Positions 14,126 through 23,267 of a stretch of DNA of 64,000 nt are shown piece by piece. Source of the DNA: Alphaproteobacteria bacterium. GTDB lineage: Bacteria; Pseudomonadota; Alphaproteobacteria; CAAGCB01; CAG-977. How positions within the stretch are numbered: the first letter of the stretch is position 1; every line of letters starts with the position of its first letter. The notes beneath the pieces are model-generated. The model did no database searches. It was not told the origin of the DNA and saw nothing but the letters and a program-made list of their open reading frames with translations. Both the position numbers and the translations under genes were made by a program. The stretch spans positions 1 to 64,000 of the forward strand of contig CAAGEK010000073.1 in the NCBI GenBank assembly GCA_900768845.1, in the 5' to 3' direction.

Positions 14126-16621
14126 TTAAAAAACGACACTTTCCAGTTTTTTCAGGAAATCGGGCACTTCGACGGCAGGCATCGGTTTGCTGATGTAATA
14201 CCCTTGAATGATATCGCATCCCTGCCGGCGCAACAGTTCCAACTGCTCCTTGGTTTCAACGCCTTCGGACACGATTTCCAACCCCAGCGTATGCCCCAGA
14301 TTGATGATGGCCTGAGCGATTTCCGCATCATCGTAATTGTTGGTCATATCGCGTACGAACGATTGATCGATTTTCAACCGGTCGACTTCAAAACGTTTCA
14401 AGTAGCTGAGCGAAGAATACCCCGTTCCGAAATCGTCAATCGCCAGTTTGACGCCGACTTTGGACAGACGCGACAAAATGTTGTCAGCTTTTCGGGCGTC
14501 CTGCATAACGACGCTTTCAGTCAGTTCCAATTCCAACCGGCGCGGCAGAATGTTGTTTTCAACCAACACCTTTTCAACGGAAGACACCAAATCTTCCTGT
14601 TGGAACTGAACGGCGGAAAGATTTACGGCGACGGATATTTCCGGAAGTCCGGCTTCGTCCCACAGCTTCAAATAACGCAAAGCTTCCTTCAACACCCATT
14701 CGCCCAAAGGAATGATCAAGCCCGTATCTTCGGCGATCGGGATGAAACGCATCGGGGAAACCATGCCGCGGGTCGGATGGAACCAACGGATCAACGCCTC
14801 GAACGCTCTGACTTTGCCTGTTTTCAAATCCAGCTGAGGCTGGAAGAACAAGGCGAATTCGTTTTGGATCAAAGCCTTTCTCAAATCGCGTTCCAAAGCC
14901 AGACGGTCTTCCGTTTCCTCGTTCATTTCCTGAGAAAAGAAGAAATAGCTGTTCGGAGCGGAACGTACGGCGGTGTGCAAAGCCATATCCGCGAAATTGA
15001 CCAGCTTGTCGGGTTCTTCTCCGTCATCGGGGAAAATGGAAATGCCGACACAGGCTCCGACGTTGATTTCATTATCATTCAACATGACCGGCGATAAAAT
15101 CGTTTCGATCATATTGCGAGCCAGCAAAGCGACGCCGTCCATTCCCGACGGAGCTTCCGATATGACGGCGAATTCGTCTCCGCCGATACGGGCGATGAAA
15201 TCTTTGGAAGAAGCCAGCTTTGACAGCCTGTCCGCGACCACTTTCAACAACTTGTCGCCGGCGGAATGGCCTAACGTGTCGTTGATGCGGTTGAAGTTTG
15301 TCAAATCGGCGAAAATGACGGCGACTTTCGTCCCCCTGCTTTTGGCGCGGCGGGTGATGACGGTCAGCTGTTCCCGAAACAGACGGCGGTTCGGCAATCC
15401 GGTCAGCTGGTCATAGTTCGCCAAATGCATGATGCGGCCTTCCGCATTCTTTTTGGCCGTTACGTCGTCATGAACCACCACGAAATGGGACAAATGGGTA
15501 TTGCCGTCGATGATCGGCGTAATCGTTTGCACGACGGTGTACAAAGAACCGAATTTGTGGCGTTCGACAAGCTCTCCGCGCCAAACTTTCCCGCTTTTGA
15601 CGGTGTCCCACATTTCCTTATAGAAAGCGTCGTTCTGAACCCCCGATTTCAACAAAGAAACCCTGTGGTTTACGACCTCGTCTTCGCGATAGCCGCTCAA
15701 ACGGGAAAAGGCTTTGTTAATCCACAGGATTTTTCCGTCCGCATCGGTTATGAAGATGGCACTGGCCGCCGAAGCCATCGCGGCGCGTTGCAATCTCAAG
15801 TTTTGCTGGTCGGCCGCAATTTGCATCGCCATGGCGATACGCAACGAAAACGATTCCAGCCGCTGTATCGTTCCCTGATCCAGTTTTCCCAATCGGGAAT
15901 GGATTTCCAAAACACCCAAAACGCCGCTGTGCGACAACAGGGGGAAAACGATAATCTGGCGGGTGTGAGCCCTGCCGTCGGAATCGGTGATCTGATCGCC
16001 ATCCAATTGTACGATACAGGTTTGTTTGGTTCTGACGGCGTGCCCCGTCGGGCCGAACGTTTCCGTCAGGTCGTCCCACCGGATTTGCTTGGAAGGAAAC
16101 CCTTCCGCCAGCTTTCCCGAAGCGGCGCACACTTTGATCAATCCGTCGTTTTCCTTGGTTCCGATCCAAACCAGCGGACACCCGAGCATCGCCGCGATTT
16201 TATCGCAGATGAAAGAACAGAACTGTTCATACGTCTGCCCGCGCAAGACGCGGCGCAAGGTCGTATGTAAAACGGAATCCATGCTTTCGGACAACTGGCG
16301 TCTGGAAATGTCGCGCATTTGACAGACATATAAATCCTTATCCGCGCAGGACGCCTTTGTCATGACGATTTCCACGGAAAATTCCGTATCGTCCTTACGC
16401 AACCCGACGGTTTCCGCGGTATTGTCGTTGACAGCCGCCATCAGCTTGGCCAAAACGCCCGCAGGTACGGACGGATCGGCCGTATCAGGCAGGATCATTC
16501 GTGCCTGACGGGAAATAAGTTCTCCGTTATCGTAACCGAACAAACGATGCACGGCCGTATTCGCCGAAACGATTACGCCGCGGCCGTCGACTTCCATAAC
16601 GGCACTCAGATTGTTTTCCAA
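14126..16621 (-). CDS. PAS-GAF-PAS-GGDEF-EAL cyclic-di-GMP signalling protein
   Basis: The 831-aa cytoplasmic protein has in order PAS (about 5-115), GAF (about 130-265, starting near YEQFCSFICDKIAAMLGCPL), PAS (about 285-390, ADGKILWINKAFSRLSGYREDEV), GGDEF (about 400-560) and EAL (about 575-825). The cyclase signature ARIGGDEFAVI is intact, but the upstream inhibitory site is SSKD instead of R-x-x-D. The phosphodiesterase residues are present: EALIRW, VNLSAVQF, ELELTES, IDDFGTGYSSLSYLKR, RLKIDQSFV, SEGVET. It can therefore in principle make and break c-di-GMP, with PAS/GAF domains sensing ligands or redox. The TTG start at 16621 is uncertain; no better ATG is in frame upstream. motAB is transcribed divergently, fitting motility control. 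Confidence 0.88.
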   Translation of the reverse strand: MENNLSAVMEVDGRGVIVSANTAVHRLFGYDNGELISRQARMILPDTADPSVPAGVLAKLMAAVNDNTAETVGLRKDDTEFSVEIVMTKASCADKDLYVCQMRDISRRQLSESMDSVLHTTLRRVLRGQTYEQFCSFICDKIAAMLGCPLVWIGTKENDGLIKVCAASGKLAEGFPSKQIRWDDLTETFGPTGHAVRTKQTCIVQLDGDQITDSDGRAHTRQIIVFPLLSHSGVLGVLEIHSRLGKLDQGTIQRLESFSLRIAMAMQIAADQQNLRLQRAAMASAASAIFITDADGKILWINKAFSRLSGYREDEVVNHRVSLLKSGVQNDAFYKEMWDTVKSGKVWRGELVERHKFGSLYTVVQTITPIIDGNTHLSHFVVVHDDVTAKKNAEGRIMHLANYDQLTGLPNRRLFREQLTVITRRAKSRGTKVAVIFADLTNFNRINDTLGHSAGDKLLKVVADRLSKLASSKDFIARIGGDEFAVISEAPSGMDGVALLARNMIETILSPVMLNDNEINVGACVGISIFPDDGEEPDKLVNFADMALHTAVRSAPNSYFFFSQEMNEETEDRLALERDLRKALIQNEFALFFQPQLDLKTGKVRAFEALIRWFHPTRGMVSPMRFIPIAEDTGLIIPLGEWVLKEALRYLKLWDEAGLPEISVAVNLSAVQFQQEDLVSSVEKVLVENNILPRRLELELTESVVMQDARKADNILSRLSKVGVKLAIDDFGTGYSSLSYLKRFEVDRLKIDQSFVRDMTNNYDDAEIAQAIINLGHTLGLEIVSEGVETKEQLELLRRQGCDIIQGYYISKPMPAVEVPDFLKKLESVVF

Positions 16622-16825
16622 AATAGAAATCAGGACGAACCCCTTTCCTTTGAGCTACACTCATTGCTATCTATTTAAATAAATGTATGATAAAAAGCAA
16701 AGGAAAACAGCACGAACCGCCGATATTTTTTTCGGTGAAAAACAAAGCATTGATTTTTACGGTTTTCTGTCATAAATTCACAAAAACCCGTTTTGTATTT
16801 CTTTTAGCGTTTATAGGGATTGGAA

Positions 16826-17626
16826 ATGGCTGTATCACGCGGTTCTGTTCTCGGTTTTATCGGCGGTTGGCTGTTGGTGGCCGTTTCTATCCGCCTGTCG
16901 ACGCCCCAAGTCGGCATTTTTCTGGATGTGGCAAGTATCGTCGTCGTTCTGGGCGGTTCTTATGCGGCTATGTTCATCGCGTATGAAGCCAAGGACGTCT
17001 TGTGGTCCACGAAGCTGTTCCTGTCCGTTTTCAAACAGCATCAGGATACGAACCTGTCCTATAAAAACGAAGTCGGACGCATCGTGCGTTGGGCTTACAT
17101 CGTTCAAAAAAACGGATTGCAAGGTTTGGAATCCGACGTTGCGACCTCTGTCGGCAACGATCCTTTCTTGCGTTACGGCGTCGATTTGGTCATCACCGGA
17201 TACACCGGCGCGGAAATTCGCGAAATTCTCAAAGAATCCGCTTTCAGCACCTATCAACGCGAAATTCAGCGCATTGACGTTTTAAAACAGTTGGGGGCGA
17301 ATACGCCGGCATTCGGAATGGTCGGAACGTTGATCGGTTTGATCGTCATGCTGGGATCGATGGGCGGAGATCCCGCATCCATCGGAACGGGGATGGCCGT
17401 CGCTTTGATCACGACGCTGTACGGTATTTTGACCGCCCGTTTGATGTATTTGCCGGCTTCCGTAAAAACAACCCAACGTGCGGACAACACCCTGTTTCGC
17501 AATTTGTTGCTGGTTGAAAGTCTGGTTTTGCTGTCCGAACGCAAAAGCCCCCGCTACATTCAGGATAAAATCAACGCATTCCTTGATCCGTCGCAACATT
17601 TCCTGATCGACCGCGATATGAACTGA
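16826..17626 (+). CDS. motA: Flagellar motor stator protein MotA
   Basis: MotA forms the proton channel ring around MotB that drives flagellar rotation. The 266-aa protein has four membrane segments (FIGGWLLVAVSI; IVVVLGGSYAAMFIAY; then two after the cytoplasmic loop, FGMVGTLIGLIVMLG and GMAVALITTLYGILTA). It carries the family signature NTPAFGMVGTLIGLIVMLGS, whose Pro is functionally essential. The cytoplasmic loop has charged residues for FliG contact. ATG 16826 is preferred over a TTG six bases upstream. It is followed 15 bases later by motB. No other flagellar gene is in the window. The 16622-16825 gap shows no gene. Confidence 0.9.
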   Translation: MAVSRGSVLGFIGGWLLVAVSIRLSTPQVGIFLDVASIVVVLGGSYAAMFIAYEAKDVLWSTKLFLSVFKQHQDTNLSYKNEVGRIVRWAYIVQKNGLQGLESDVATSVGNDPFLRYGVDLVITGYTGAEIREILKESAFSTYQREIQRIDVLKQLGANTPAFGMVGTLIGLIVMLGSMGGDPASIGTGMAVALITTLYGILTARLMYLPASVKTTQRADNTLFRNLLLVESLVLLSERKSPRYIQDKINAFLDPSQHFLIDRDMN

Positions 17627-17640
17627 CGGGAAAAAACGCG

Positions 17641-18303
17641 ATGATGCCCGAAAAGAAACAGGAAGAAAATTCCGAAGACTGGATGACCACTTACAGCGAC
17701 ATGGTGACGCTGTTAATGTGTTTTTTCGTTATGCTGTTGGCCGCATCCAAAGTCGACGCCGTCATGTTTGAACAAATCAGGACGGGGATTGCACGCGAAT
17801 TTATGGATAAACAGGTCGACCAGCCGATTACACTGCTGATCGCCGATTTAAGCGACGATCTGAAAACTTTAAGGCTTGACGATAAGGACAACTTGTTGGG
17901 CGACGACCATATGGGCGTTATTCTGGATTTGAACGCCAACACGTTTTTCGACAGCGGATCCGCCCGTTTGAAACCCGAAGCGACTCCCATTCTGGCCAGA
18001 CTTGCCTCCACACTGAATGTCAAGCAATACAACATTTTCCGTTTTGAAGTTCAAGGGCACACCGACGACAACCCCATTCATACGGCGCAATTCCCTTCAA
18101 ATTGGGAACTGTCTTCCGCCCGTGCGTCGGCGGTCACCCGTTTTTTGATTGATCACGGAATTGACGAAACGCGTTTGCGCGCCGTCGGTATGGCCGATAT
18201 TCAGCCCCGTTTTCCGAACAGGGATGCATACGGCAACCCGATCAAACACAATCAGGAAAGAAACCGGCGCGTCGTCATCCGTATGGATTTGGTTTACAAA
18301 TAA
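17641..18303 (+). CDS. motB: Flagellar motor stator protein MotB
   Basis: MotB anchors the stator to peptidoglycan. The 220-aa product has a short cytoplasmic tail, then TTYSDMVTLLMCFFVMLLAASK with the proton-carrying Asp (Y-S-D) at the start of the single transmembrane helix. After a linker comes an OmpA-like peptidoglycan-binding domain (residues about 95-215): DSGSARLKPEATPILARLAS, FEVQGHTDDNPI, NWELSSARASAVTRFLI, GMADIQPRFPN and NQERNRRVVIRM. It is shorter than enterobacterial MotB, mainly in the linker and C-terminus. Two consecutive ATGs open the frame. Confidence 0.92.
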   Translation: MMPEKKQEENSEDWMTTYSDMVTLLMCFFVMLLAASKVDAVMFEQIRTGIAREFMDKQVDQPITLLIADLSDDLKTLRLDDKDNLLGDDHMGVILDLNANTFFDSGSARLKPEATPILARLASTLNVKQYNIFRFEVQGHTDDNPIHTAQFPSNWELSSARASAVTRFLIDHGIDETRLRAVGMADIQPRFPNRDAYGNPIKHNQERNRRVVIRMDLVYK

Positions 18304-18756
18304 AAGCTTTTCAAAATCGCTTCCGTCGTGTTTATGGCCGTTTCGACGCTGGCCGTTCATCTGTCGGGGCGGGGCGTAAAACGCGCAAGCCTCACCGCAC
18401 AACAGCAGAAAAACAATCGTCTGCTTAATCTTCCGGCTACGCTTGGTATACAACGATCAAGGCGGCGGGCAGATGCCGGAGGTGTCCTTCGTCGGCGGTC
18501 ATAATACGTCCTTTTTAGTGATTTTTGCATATTTCCTGAAATTTTACGAGAGTTTGGCTTTGATATCCGCATCTTTCGTCCCGCCTCTTGCGAACCGTTG
18601 AAGTTCTCTTCCTTTCAGACGTAAAACTTGACACGCTTATTGTAATGTTCAGGCCGCCATATCCGAACTTTTTTTGTGCATGGTCTCGGGTTTCACGAAT
18701 TTCATACCCGAACGGGAGGCGGCAAAAAGATACCGCCCGCCCAATGGGTGACGGGC
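18304..18756. other. Gene-free stretch after motB
   Basis: I find no supported gene. Short frames on both strands have no family features or ribosome binding sites. The right part (from about 18650) belongs with the adjacent IS200-like remnant (GGGCGGGCGG-rich end). A degenerate stretch containing TTTTTTTGTGCAT near 18670 recurs near 19165, suggesting flanking IS debris. Confidence 0.4.
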
Positions 18757-18772
18757 GTAGTCCTCATACTAC
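18757..18772 (-). mobile_element. IS200-like end hairpin
   Basis: On the minus strand GTAGT-ATGAGG-ACTAC, the same loop as at 10762-10777 with a compensating pair change. It lies just beyond the C-terminus of the TnpA remnant, as expected for the right end. Confidence 0.55.
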
Positions 18773-19160
18773 CGGTTACGCTTACGGCCTGCAATACTCA
18801 GGCAGGTGCATTTCGTTACTTGCCGCCCTAACGGGGCGAACAGGTCTAATGTCAGCTGATCCGATGAGCGTCTTTGTTCAGCTGATTTGTATATATTCCG
18901 CAATCTTACGGGCGTTCTTTCCCGCGGATAGTATCCTTTGCTCCAAGATTCTCTGTTGCCGATATGTTGCTCCACCGCTCGGAAACCGTCAAACCCGCTT
19001 TTCACTTTCAGAAATCCTGCAAAGCTCGACACACTCATCTTCAGCGGTATCTCCACTTCCGATTTTATTGTCGTGTTTCCTTCCGGTTCAATAGCTCTCA
19101 GTCTTCATAGAATGATATTTCGGTGCAAAAAACAGTGATATTTGCCGTTGCCGAACTGCG
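18769..19160 (-). pseudogene. IS200/IS605-type TnpA transposase remnant
   Basis: The open part (19056-18769) reads EIPLKMSVSSFAGFLKVKSG, then FDGFRAVEQHIGNRESWSKG and YYPRE, ending in SSDQLTLDLFAPL. This corresponds to the IPPKYSVS...GYLKGKS...FGNRHFWAKGYY and C-terminal DQL...PF parts of IS200-type TnpA. Upstream, a YHCFLHRNI segment matches the N-terminal Y-H-x-x-x-C-P-K-Y-R strand. The intervening region with the HUH metal site is missing or degenerate (TTIKSEVEIP), and the catalytic-Tyr helix is altered. It is inactive and inverted relative to 10390-10714. Confidence 0.7.
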
Positions 19161-19229
19161 GAGTTTTTTTGTGCATAGTTGTAAGCTTTCCCGAACCACA
19201 CGCTTGGCGCGGGGTGTTCGGATTACAAA

Positions 19230-19257
19230 AAAGCCGCCTTTATCAAAAAGCGGCTTT
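19230..19257 (-). terminator. Terminator of the alpha/beta hydrolase gene
   Basis: AAAGCCGC (19230-19237) and GCGGCTTT (19250-19257) form a stem. On the minus strand it is followed by TTTTTTG, 12 bases beyond the stop codon at 19269. Confidence 0.8.
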
Positions 19258-19268
19258 CGTATTTTCCG

Positions 19269-20021
19269 TTATATATTTTGAACCATCGTTTCCAAAACGT
19301 TTTTCAATACGTCCAATTCGTGCGGCTCCGACAAACGATGTCCGCTGTTTTTCAACACGATCAGTTTGACATTCTCGCTTTGCAATCTGTCCATAATCTG
19401 AAAAGACGTTTTTACCGGCACACAATCGTCCTTTGTTCCGTGTATCAAGGTCACGGGACAGGAAACGGCAATAGGATCGCCGCTTTGCAATAATAAATGT
19501 TTTTTCGCGTCGTCGAACAAAGCCGCCGTCCACGGATCCCCCTCTTCGGTCCATCCGTTCGGCGTGTAGATGACGCCTTTTTCAAGGACGTCTTTTTTTT
19601 GCCGTTCTGAAAAGGCTTCCCATAATCCGACGGTAAAGTCGGGAGCGGCCGCCATTCCGATCAATCCCGCAACCCTGTCCGGACGCGACAAAGCCGCCAG
19701 CAACATAATCCACCCGCCCATGCTGCTGCCGACCAAAACCAACCTGCCCTGAGTTACGCGGTCGATGATTTCCAATGCGTCATCCCGCCATTTGCCGATT
19801 GTACCGTCGGTGTAAACGCCGGAAGATTCTCCGTGTCCCGAAAAATCGAACGCGGTGAAAGACCATCCGTTTTGTGCGCAAACCCGTTCCAAAAATACGG
19901 ATTTTGACGCGTTTTTATCGGACAGGGTGCCGTGCATGAAAACAACGTTCACCTCTTTTCCGGCGGGAACGTGCCTGTATGCCAAACGCGCTCCGGTTTT
20001 CGTTTCCAGTATGCCTTCCAC
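19269..20021 (-). CDS. Alpha/beta-hydrolase, ABHD10-like thioesterase/esterase
   Basis: The 250-aa protein is a serine hydrolase: oxyanion strand VVFMHGTLSDKNASK, FDFSGHGESSG, nucleophile elbow LVLVGSSMGGWIML (Ser in G-S-S-M-G), acid in LIHGTKDDCVP and histidine in LKNSGHRLSEP. The short cap and the GSSMGGW elbow resemble ABHD10-type acyl-protein thioesterases and related carboxylesterases common in alphaproteobacteria. The start is GTG 20021 with AAAGGATG upstream. It lies 19 bases after the Sel1 gene's stop and is probably co-transcribed with it. The physiological ester is unknown. Confidence 0.83.
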   Translation of the reverse strand: MEGILETKTGARLAYRHVPAGKEVNVVFMHGTLSDKNASKSVFLERVCAQNGWSFTAFDFSGHGESSGVYTDGTIGKWRDDALEIIDRVTQGRLVLVGSSMGGWIMLLAALSRPDRVAGLIGMAAAPDFTVGLWEAFSERQKKDVLEKGVIYTPNGWTEEGDPWTAALFDDAKKHLLLQSGDPIAVSCPVTLIHGTKDDCVPVKTSFQIMDRLQSENVKLIVLKNSGHRLSEPHELDVLKNVLETMVQNI

Positions 20022-20040
20022 AAAATCATCCTTTCGTTTT

Positions 20041-21621
20041 TTAAAGGTCGGGGACGTCGTCGTCCATCACGGGATCGGGCTTGTTTTCTTCCGGCTTTTC
20101 CTCTTCCGCCTCTTCCTCTTCGGGACGGGCGATCGCGCCGGCTTCGTCATCGTCGCTGAAGAACCTGTCTTTGAAACTGGAAATCAGGCCTTTCGACTTT
20201 TTCTCTTCGGGGTCGGCCGTAAAGCCCTGCTTGCCGTATTCGTCAGCCAGCTTTTGTCCCGCGTCGCGAATGGATTGATCCAAATTCCCGTCAAGCATTT
20301 CAATCGTTTCTTTGATTGTCGGCTGGGATTCTTCGTTTGCGAATTTTTTGGACAGTAAAAACAGCTTGTAACATTCGGCCAGATCGGGCGGAACGGTTGT
20401 TCCTTCGCAATACATCGGAGCCAGCCGGAACATTGCGATGGCATTGTTTTTATCCGCCGCTTTTTTGAACCAGTTGAAAGCTTCCTGATAATCGCTGCTT
20501 TCCATTCCCTGCCCCAAAACGTACAAATCGCCCAGAATGATCATGGCCAATTCGTCGCCTCGCGCCGCCTTTTTTTCCAAAAACTTGATGATTTCCCCGA
20601 AATTGTTTTCACGAATGGCCTTGTTCAAAGAACGGCGGGTGACCCCAGCGGAAACGAGCAAAACATCCAGCTCCGTTTTTACCGTAATGACCTCGGGTTT
20701 CGGCGGTTCGGCGTTGTTTGCGCCGTTTTGGGCTTTTTTCTTGTCGGTTGCCGTTTCATCGACTTCCAACATGGCTTCCTGATTCTTTTTCGGCATGGAT
20801 TCTTCGCGGCTTTTCTTGCGCCATTTCTGGGCGCGTGCCTGAGCCGCCTGAATTTCTTCGGGCCTCATTTTTTCGGCCATCTTGTCACGCAGGGATGCCC
20901 CCTGCTCCCGTTTCGGAGAAGGCGCATACGCCGCAATCAGGTTGTAATACATATGCGCGCCGACGGGATTGAAAGGCAAACCGCGGATTTCCGTGTTGGA
21001 AAACAGCTCGGCCAGTTTTGTTTGCGATGCGACGTCCCCCTGATCCGCCGCCAGTTTGTACCAGCGCAAAGCCTGACCGTAATCCTGCGGCGTTCCCGAA
21101 CCTTTGACGTACATTTTTCCCAAAGCGGCCTGAGCCATATAATATCCCTGCTCCCCCGAAGCGGAATAAAGCTTGAAAGCCTTTACGGGATCCTTTTTCG
21201 TGCCCAGCCCTTCTTCATAAAGCAGTCCCAGATTGTACTGAGCCAGATAACTGCCCTTGTCTGCGGCTTTTTGAAACCATTTCATGGCTTGGCCGTAATC
21301 TTTTTCGGCCAACTTTCCCGTGTAATGGGCGTTTCCGACTTTTAAAGCGGCCTTTTCATCCCCCGCTTCGGCGGCCAGCCGGTATAAACGCAACGCTTCG
21401 ATTTCGTCGGCGGGAACACCCCATCCGTTTTCAACCATACGCGCCAGCTGATAACGCGCTTCGGCGTTGTTTTCCTTTTCCGCCAAACGCGTGAATTCTT
21501 CCATGGCAAAGACGTAATCTTTTTCTTTCAAAGCCTCCGCCGCTTCCTGATACGTCGCGTATGCGGGAAAAGCGGCAAATATTCCGGCCGCCAGAACAAA
21601 ACCGTTGAAACGTGTTTTCAT
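20041..21621 (-). CDS. Exported Sel1-repeat protein, 526 aa
   Basis: ATG 21621 follows AAGGAGTGGCG, and a signal peptide (GFVLAAGIFAAFPAYA) ends near residue 24. Two blocks of Sel1/TPR-like repeats follow, about 35-225 and 335-430. Typical units are AEARYQLARMVENGWGVPAD, AQYNLGLLYEEGLGTKKDP and LAMIILGDLYVLGQGME. The middle linker is Lys/Glu-rich, and the C-terminus is strongly acidic (ARPEEEEAEEEKPEENKPD). Sel1 proteins act as scaffolds in envelope and signalling complexes; the partner is not evident. It is followed closely by the alpha/beta-hydrolase gene. Confidence 0.85.
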   Translation of the reverse strand: MKTRFNGFVLAAGIFAAFPAYATYQEAAEALKEKDYVFAMEEFTRLAEKENNAEARYQLARMVENGWGVPADEIEALRLYRLAAEAGDEKAALKVGNAHYTGKLAEKDYGQAMKWFQKAADKGSYLAQYNLGLLYEEGLGTKKDPVKAFKLYSASGEQGYYMAQAALGKMYVKGSGTPQDYGQALRWYKLAADQGDVASQTKLAELFSNTEIRGLPFNPVGAHMYYNLIAAYAPSPKREQGASLRDKMAEKMRPEEIQAAQARAQKWRKKSREESMPKKNQEAMLEVDETATDKKKAQNGANNAEPPKPEVITVKTELDVLLVSAGVTRRSLNKAIRENNFGEIIKFLEKKAARGDELAMIILGDLYVLGQGMESSDYQEAFNWFKKAADKNNAIAMFRLAPMYCEGTTVPPDLAECYKLFLLSKKFANEESQPTIKETIEMLDGNLDQSIRDAGQKLADEYGKQGFTADPEEKKSKGLISSFKDRFFSDDDEAGAIARPEEEEAEEEKPEENKPDPVMDDDVPDL

Positions 21622-21644
21622 AAAACGCCACTCCTTAAAATATT

Positions 21645-22337
21645 TCACCCTTCGTCCCCGCGGACGTCCTGAACCATATCCGCCAGCTTTTTCATGTCGT
21701 GAATGATCAAAGTTCTTTTTTCACGCGTCACAATGTTTTTTCGCGCCAAATCGTTCATCGCACGGGCGACGGTTTCCCGTGCGGTGCTGACGCGGCCGGC
21801 GATTTCCGTATGCACGGGAACGGGAGTGATGTAAATCTTTCCGTCCTTTTCCACGCCCTTTTCCCGCCCCAGACGCAATATTTCCGCATGAATGCGGTTG
21901 TTCGCCCCCAAAGTACTCAATTCGACGATGCGGATGCTGGACTGGCGGATGATTTCCGCCATCCTTTGCATGATTTTAAATCCGACGGAAGCTTCGTGTT
22001 TCAGGCATTCTTCAAACTTTTGCGCGGACAGGAAAGCGATCGTCGAAGGTTCCACGGCGAAAACGGTCGCCGAACGGGGAGCTTTGTCAATGGCGGCAAG
22101 CTCGCCGAAAAAGCCGCCGGCTTCGACGTCGTCAAGCATGACTTCGCGGCCGGCCAGAGTGTAAACGGCCACTCTCACCCGTCCTTTTTGCACTAAAATC
22201 AGATCTGTGTTGCAATCTTCCCTGTTAATGATTTCCTGTCCCGCATTGACATTCTTCCACCGCAGGACTTTGTCGATTTCCCTGCGGAAATCTTCGGAAG
22301 TCCCGTCAAAAAGAGGAAGAGAATCCGACCTGAGCAT
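21645..22337 (-). CDS. Crp/Fnr-family transcription regulator
   Basis: The 230-aa protein has a cyclic-nucleotide-binding beta-roll (residues about 8-125: AGQEIINREDCNTDLILVQK, GGFFGELAAIDKAPRSATVF), a dimerisation helix (about 125-160) and a winged HTH (about 165-225). The recognition region GRVSTARETVARAMNDLARK is typical. The FGELA...PRSATV phosphate-binding cassette resembles cAMP-binding CRP homologues. No N-terminal cysteine cluster is present, so it is not an FNR oxygen sensor. Targets are unknown. It lies 12 bases from purU on the same strand. Confidence 0.88.
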   Translation of the reverse strand: MLRSDSLPLFDGTSEDFRREIDKVLRWKNVNAGQEIINREDCNTDLILVQKGRVRVAVYTLAGREVMLDDVEAGGFFGELAAIDKAPRSATVFAVEPSTIAFLSAQKFEECLKHEASVGFKIMQRMAEIIRQSSIRIVELSTLGANNRIHAEILRLGREKGVEKDGKIYITPVPVHTEIAGRVSTARETVARAMNDLARKNIVTREKRTLIIHDMKKLADMVQDVRGDEG

Positions 22338-22349
22338 TTCAAACCCCGT

Positions 22350-23219
22350 TTATTTGAATACGACGGTACGCCGTCCGTTCAACAACACCCGTCTTTCGAC
22401 ATGATACCTGACTGCACGCGCCAACACAATGTTTTCCAAATCCTTTCCCATGGAAACCAGTTTTTCCGGCGTATCCGTGTGGTCGACGCGTTCGACGGCC
22501 TGTTCGATAATCGGGCCTTCGTCCAAATCCCCCGTGACGTAATGCGCCGTCGCACCGATTAATTTCACGCCGCGTTCATAAGCCTGATGGTATGGTCTGG
22601 CTCCTTTGAAGCTGGGCAGGAAGGAATGGTGGATGTTGATACACCGTCCCGTCAGGGCGTGACACATCTCGTCGGATAAAATCTGCATATAACGCGCCAG
22701 TATCAACAAATCGATGTTCAGGCCGTCCGCCAACGCCAAAATCTTGTTTTCCTGTTCCCTTTTCTCTTCAAAGGAAGAACCTTTGGGCAAAGGGAAGCAA
22801 TAATACGGAATGCCGTTCCATTCGACAAAATCGCGCATATCTTCGTGATTGGACACGACGGCGGCGATATCGACATTCAAAAGCCCCGTCCTCCAACGTT
22901 GCAACAAATCGTTCAGACAATGGCTTTCCTTTGAAACGGCCAGAATGACCCGTGCGGGACGGTCGCCGTCGTACAGTTTCCAGCGCATGTCAAATTCCGC
23001 GGCAAGGGGCGCAAAGTGCTGTTTCAGCGTTTCGCGAGCCGGTTCCGCGGTTTGTGTCGTAAATACGATGCGCATAAAGAACAAACCGCTCATCGGGTCG
23101 CCGAACTGAGCCGCTTCAACGACGAAACCGCCTTCATCGGCGACGGCTCCGAACACGCGTGCCGCAATGCCCGTCCTGTCGGGGCAGATGATGGTCAGGA
23201 TATGTGTTTCCTTTTGCAT
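22350..23219 (-). CDS. purU: Formyltetrahydrofolate deformylase
   Basis: PurU hydrolyses 10-formyl-tetrahydrofolate to formate and tetrahydrofolate, feeding PurT-type purine synthesis and balancing the one-carbon pool. The 289-aa product has an N-terminal ACT domain (ILTIICPDRTGIAARVFGAV) and a formyltransferase-fold catalytic domain. The latter has ILARYMQILSDEMC, the N-x-H motif in CINIHHSFLPSFKGA, and the catalytic Asp region HYVTGDLDEGPIIEQ. ATG 23219 is preferred over an in-frame TTG two codons upstream. It lies between mfd and a Crp-type gene without other folate genes. Confidence 0.94.
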   Translation of the reverse strand: MQKETHILTIICPDRTGIAARVFGAVADEGGFVVEAAQFGDPMSGLFFMRIVFTTQTAEPARETLKQHFAPLAAEFDMRWKLYDGDRPARVILAVSKESHCLNDLLQRWRTGLLNVDIAAVVSNHEDMRDFVEWNGIPYYCFPLPKGSSFEEKREQENKILALADGLNIDLLILARYMQILSDEMCHALTGRCINIHHSFLPSFKGARPYHQAYERGVKLIGATAHYVTGDLDEGPIIEQAVERVDHTDTPEKLVSMGKDLENIVLARAVRYHVERRVLLNGRRTVVFK

Positions 23220-23267
23220 TTCCAATTCTCTCTTTTAGGTTTAAAAAAATGTTTTATCAGATTGATT

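Noticed and set aside
13506..14219. A longer start (14219) for the nitroreductase
   Set aside because: The extension overlaps the end of the GGDEF-EAL gene. ATG 14102 has a strong ribosome binding site and begins a proper signal peptide.
18357..18572. Arg-rich 71-codon minus-strand frame after motB
   Set aside because: It overlaps debris next to the IS remnant, has no initiation signal and shows only Arg/Pro-rich composition.
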